A DNA stretch of 41,898 bases. It comes from Hirudo medicinalis (Eukaryota; Annelida; Clitellata; Hirudinida; Hirudinidae). The notes below the pieces were generated by a model that saw nothing but the letters and a program-made list of their open reading frames with translations, searched no databases and was not told the DNA's origin. The position numbers and the translations under genes are program-made. The DNA is taken from the NCBI GenBank assembly GCA_011800805.1, contig MPNW01000003.1, positions 438,159-480,056 of the forward strand. The letters run 5' to 3'. Below are positions 34,701 to 41,898 of the stretch, one piece after another; the first letter of the stretch is position 1; each line of letters opens with the position of its first letter.

Positions 34701-35010
34701 TGATGTCAAAGGATTCCCAACTATCTATTTTGCTCCCAAAGGAGCTAAAAAGAACCCCAAGCGCTATGAGGTTTGTAAGATGTTTCTTGAGAGATAAAAG
34801 AGCTTCTCAGAGGAGTGACTATTACAAGGGAAATTACATTTGCAATTACTGAAGTAATTGGCAATGAAAATGATGACCAATTAATTTGTTGAGCAGGGTG
34901 GCAGGGAAGTGGATGACTTCATCAAGTACATTGCCAAGGAGGCAACTACTCCTCTAACCAAATACTCCAGAGATGGAAAGAAGATCAAGCAAAAGAAGGT
35001 GGACCTGTAA
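31761..35010 (+). CDS. PDIA3: Protein disulfide-isomerase A3 (ERp57)
   Basis: PDIA3 is an ER-lumen thiol oxidoreductase that folds glycoproteins with calnexin and calreticulin. Twelve exons, 31761-31912, 32060-32147, 32547-32667, 32739-32846, 32985-33111, 33198-33311, 33689-33811, 33965-34144, 34212-34314, 34399-34527, 34633-34770 and 34897-35010, give 498 residues (human 505). A signal peptide (about residues 1-21) is followed by an a domain with active site CGHC at 52-55, the b and b' domains, and an a' domain with CGHC at 399-402. The b domain has [17 protein letters not shown], and the linker region reads [14 protein letters not shown], typical of ERp57 rather than PDIA1. The C-terminus is KKVDL where QEDL or KDEL-like signals are expected. 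AATAAA sites are at 35306 and 35396. Confidence 0.97.
32268..32425 (+). repeat. Dispersed repeat family A, copy 3 (PDIA3 intron 2)
   Basis: Starts with ATGTAAATGTAGTTCATTTA exactly as at 10.75 kb, then keeps diverged blocks (TATCAGAGGT, TAACCATT, AAGCTGGGTTTTG, GACACATCATGACTGCATG). The most diverged of the three copies. Confidence 0.7.
33373..33570 (-). repeat. tRNA-derived SINE-like insertion between ~50-bp direct repeats
   Basis: The minus strand at about 33520-33425 carries a B-box-like GGAGTTCAAAACCT followed by AGCCGCTCGCAAGAGTTTCC, shared with 9.99 kb. Imperfect direct repeats (33373-33426 and 33523-33570), both starting ATTTTTATTGCTTTG and ending CTTGCA, flank it inside PDIA3 intron 6. 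Confidence 0.55.
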
Positions 35011-35477
35011 TCATGTGGAATACAGACTTAGATGCTTTTATCATCAACTGTGTAATTATATTTTATATATGTGACTGATTGCAAGACCATTCAAATGCAT
35101 ACTGCTTGATCAACAACCAACTTATTCTTCTCTAAACAACACGTTGTTACGGTCTTAAGTTATTTCTCATGTTTGAGCGACAATGTTGGTGTGTCATGTA
35201 TGTAAAGGTTTTGGTGTCTGGTATTGCCATGAAGTTGAAGCACAAGCTCAAAGGGAAAAGGGACATTGTTTGGTGCTTGTTTTTCTGTTTATTTGAATCT
35301 GTAAGAATAAATTTAGGAAACTGTTATCATGGCTGGCATTCAGATTTGGATTGGTTCTGCTAATGATAACATATAGCTGTCTGGGCCCTCTGCAAAATAA
35401 AGAAACATTGTAAATTCTGATACCAGTGAAGGATATCAAAGGTTTAGATGTGGGTCCAAATGTGCAAGTGAATTAAC

Positions 35478-38683
<3,206 letters not shown>

Positions 38684-38689
38684 CTGCAA

Positions 38690-41295
38690 TTTTTTTATTT
38701 TATCTTTAGAGCACTGTGAGTTTAACATTCAACTTAAGCCACCAATCTTCAAAGTTTAGAACAAAAATTCATAAAGCCTCATTATAAAATAGATAATAGA
38801 AATGTTTTTTTTTTAACTTTCAAAGCGCAATGAAATCCTTTAAAACATCTCTTTAACAAATCCATACAAAGTATTGCATGAGGGAAACATGTTACAACCC
38901 GAATCCATATACAAGCTCTGGAGATAAAAAAACAACTTGTTGCTTGAAAATCACAGCACATAACCAAGCTAAACACTAAAAAATTAAAATATTACAATCG
39001 AAGACTTTCAAATTGCATAAAATGACAAAGCAGACAATAATTGTCTGAATAAACCATCCTGCGCAATATCATTAAAATTCCAAACCTTGCTAGCCTAGAA
39101 TGAAATCCCCTGAACATTCTTTACAGTCAAACCGAATGTAATATAAACAAAGCTTCCAGCTTTCAACAAATCCACAATTTTACTTGACATCTGCTAACTG
39201 CAGCTCAAAAATAGTCATGTCGTTCAAATGTATGCAATTAATTTTGAATCCTAACAAAACTGAAATGAAATGTATAAACGTGCTTGTAAGTAATTGAAGT
39301 TTCTCAGACTTAGTCAATAAAATTGAAAATTACATTTTTATTAAAAGTTTTAGTTTAAAATAAGGATAAATTAATTACAAGTATGCCTGGAAATTCAAAT
39401 TCTTTTTCTTATTCGGTTTCTTTCGAGGCTGGAGAAATCAATTTGCATTTTTGAATTGAAAAAAGTTCGAAGTTTTATTTGAATAAAAGGCTTTTCAAGA
39501 GCGTTAATACAATTTTCTTAGTATCAAATTTGTGAAACTTTTCAATTAATTAAATCGTTTAGTTGACTGGTCAAAGCTAAATTTAAGACAAAAGCGAACT
39601 TTAATGATCATTGATAGGGACCCAAGGAATTCGTTTAGGATGAAAACGGACGGAAAGTTCGAAATTTGAAAAATATTTTCGCCATCGTATATAAAACTCG
39701 TGTTTTGTATATTTTACAGAGAATTGTGATCAATGTAATCACAGAATCATTATATCGTTCATTTCGTTATTAAAAATATCTTATCTAAAATATTTTAGCT
39801 TAAAGAGGTATTAACTATTCTATGCTAAGACGTTTTTGTTTGCATTCTTAACCCTCAAAACGGTCTCCCTACCATGGCCTACACTTAAGGTTCGGGGTGC
39901 AGATGCACTCCAATGTTTCGTGGGCAAATTAATTAGAAAATAGTAATCTTTAACATCAAAACAGTTCAAAATTGACTTGTTAAACGTTTGGACAAAATCC
40001 TTGTTTTTGGACAAACAAAAAGTTGCTTTTTGGACAACTTATTCCTTGGGTCTCTAATTAGAGATTAATCATCGACATTAAAGATCCTACCTTATATCTA
40101 TCACCCTAGCTTTACTTAGCTTTCGTATCTAGAATTCATATGACCGAATGTTAGGAACATTACATAACATAAATAATATTAGCTTAACACTTTTGAATGT
40201 TTATGTTCAGATCTAAGGATTTTTTTGGATTGGGATAATCCAGCAAAAGATGAGCACAGATGCTAGCAAAATGAAAGAATTTATGGCTAAACATGGAAAG
40301 GATAATTCCGTGCTTCATTGCTTGAGTAGCAATGTGTGTATGATAACTTAGGAAGAATTCAACAATTCAACATGAAGAATTCGTGTCAGAACATTATGAA
40401 AAAAACTTTGTAAAAGACAAAACGCACATGTTTGAAAAACTTTTTGGCCTTGAATGCGAAGGTGAAGAAATTCAGGTAGAAAAAGATTTAAAATTTCTTA
40501 AATCTGCGTGTTCGCAGATCTGGCTTTGTTTTGTGTCTCGTGCCGCTAAGATAATATGGATAAGAAAAAAGATGGTTGGTGAATGACTGATAGTTAAGCG
40601 CCTGAGCAATAGACAATTATTTATTAAATTCTGTGGATTTGATAAACAAATTGACAATCAAGAAAATTCAGTAAGAATCTTCAAAAATTAAATCTGTTGG
40701 TGGTAAAAATGAAATGAACCAATGAACGAAGAGGGTTAAAGATAAAATTAATAGAAATTTAATGCAGATAAAGAAATTGCAGTTCCTCATAATGCAAACA
40801 AAATTTCTAATAAGTTGTTGGTTTAGAACTATCTAAATATATTTATTCAATAGTCATTCAATTGGATGATCAACTTGAAAGTGTAGTCGATATGGGTTTG
40901 CATTAATGAGCGAAGAGATGCATGCATGCACAAGTTTCATCATCGTCGTCATCATCTTCAGGATCTGGAGCGCAAGTCTTTGGAAATCACGACTCCAAGA
41001 TGGAACGACAAGCCCTTAAATTAGCTCCATTTGATCGAATTTTGTCGTGGAAATTAAAAATTAAAGAAAAACTATAAAAAAATAATTTTGAAGATCCAGG
41101 AATTTTGGAGCCTGGATATTAGCGAAAGGAGTTTCTCGTTCTCTTTAGTCGGGAATATTTGACTGCGAAAATTTTATTAATATTTCATTAATATGAAATT
41201 AAAGTCTAAAGTTTAAAAAATTGGAAATTTTTAAAGTTTGGATTATTTTTAACACTCTGAAATTCTAAAAACTGTTCTGAAAACTGTGTTCATTG
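38690..41295. other. Intergenic region, no confident gene
   Basis: AT-rich with only short ORFs. A 67-codon frame at 40383-40586 (SEHYEKNFVKDKTHMFEKLF) and a 35-codon ATG frame at 40250-40351 are separated by a stop and resemble no family I know. The first exon of the minus-strand NF45-like gene may lie here. Confidence 0.45.
39617..40054. mobile_element. Candidate ~440-bp MITE with TA target duplication
   Basis: Inverted ends GGGACCCAAGGAAT (39617-39630) and ATTCCTTGGGTCTC (40041-40054) agree at 13 of 14 positions. TA flanks both sides (ends at 39616; starts at 40055), as for Tc1/mariner-type insertions. The interior has no transposase frame. Confidence 0.5.
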
Positions 41296-41299
41296 GAAG

Positions 41300-41690
41300 G
41301 AAATTCACGGGACATTGTTGTCAACAGCACGAGTGAGACTTTTATTGACAACATCACATCAGCGTACGAATTCATTTCCATCTATAATCTTCTTCATAAT
41401 GACCATCTCATCTCCTATTGGACATCCATGGATGTGACGTCAGCTACTCAGGCGTCCTTAGGAATAGAGGTCAACCCAAGCTCTTCCCAGGGCACCTTCC
41501 TCATCTTTCCCGAAACGGGCATCCAAATATGCCTGAATGACGTCACCATCGATGACGTCATTGTCGAGGAAGATGGAACTGACTTCATAAAGCGGCAGTG
41601 GAGGAGGTCCAGTTGGTGTCCACTGGATGAAAAGAAGAAGGAAGAGAAACATGAAAAGCAACGCATGATACTCTCCGTGGCTGGAAAGAG
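41300..41690 (+). CDS. Internal exon of an unidentified gene, 130 codons
   Basis: Open frame from a possible acceptor GGAAG|GA (start phase 1) to a donor AAAGAG|GTAACA (end phase 2), with normal codon texture. It begins SRDIVVNSTSETFIDNITSA, continues YNLLHNDHLISYWTSMD and has a basic, charged end (DEKKKEEKHEKQR). No ATG opens the frame before residue 47, so it is an internal exon. The N-S-T-S-E...I-Y-N opening is faintly like beta-rich repeats of VPS13-type lipid-transfer proteins, but I would not name it on that. No further exon fits before the window end. Confidence 0.5.
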
Positions 41691-41771
41691 GTAACAGCCT
41701 CATTATCATAATTAATTAATATTAATCCGCTGTGAAAAACATACTGTTAAATAAAATAAAATTTAAAGCAG

Positions 41772-41898
41772 GAATAAATGAATGAATGAATGAATGAATG
41801 AATGAATGAATGAATGAATGAATGAATGAATGAATGAATGAATGAATGAATGAATGAATGAATGAATGAATGAATGAATGAATGAATGAATGAATGAA
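41772..41898 (+). repeat. (ATGA)n microsatellite at the window end
   Basis: Perfect GAAT/ATGA tetranucleotide array of over 30 units that continues past the end of the window. Confidence 0.95.

Overview
The window is nuclear DNA from an intron-rich invertebrate animal, probably a lophotrochozoan (an annelid such as a leech is my guess, not proven). The evidence is many short, phase-consistent exons with GT-AG borders, animal-type orthologues (CLASP, ARP5/ACTR5, TIMM22, PDIA3, an NF45/ILF2-like DZF protein), abundant microsatellites and transposon remnants. There is no sign of bacterial, viral or organellar genes.

Layout. (1) 1-16.3 kb, + strand: a CLASP microtubule plus-end regulator in about 25 recognisable exons. 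It runs from inside TOG1 through TOG2 to the first half of TOG3, with introns packed with CAT/GAT, CATC and ACTC microsatellites. Inside the intron region between TOG1 and TOG2 lies a continuous ORF of about 1000 codons (4738-7728). It has its own upstream TATA-like sequence and a phase-compatible splice donor, so it may be an alternative first exon giving a TOG1-less CLASP, or a nested gene. (2) 16.6-21.7 kb: AT-rich transposon graveyard where the rest of CLASP should be. It holds a hAT transposase C-terminal remnant (-), a LINE reverse-transcriptase tail (+), a TIR-bounded element with a Psq-type HTH remnant (-) that encloses a second LINE tail, and a fold-back element. (3) 21.75-26.65 kb, +: ARP5, an INO80-complex actin-related protein, 17 exons, one with a GC-AG intron. 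(4) 28.02-28.81 kb, +: TIMM22, 4 exons, complete. (5) 31.76-35.01 kb, +: PDIA3/ERp57, 12 exons, complete, ending in an unusual KVDL. (6) 35.48-38.68 kb, -: a divergent NF45/ILF2-like gene, tail-to-tail with PDIA3; its first exon is not found. (7) 38.7-41.3 kb: no clear gene, one candidate MITE. (8) 41.30-41.69 kb, +: one internal exon of an unidentified gene, followed by an ATGA microsatellite running off the window.

The genes belong to unrelated housekeeping functions (cytoskeleton, chromatin remodelling, mitochondrial import, ER folding, RNA binding). They share no pathway and are not an operon. All exon borders were set by hand from splice signals, reading phase and remembered family sequence; no alignment was run.
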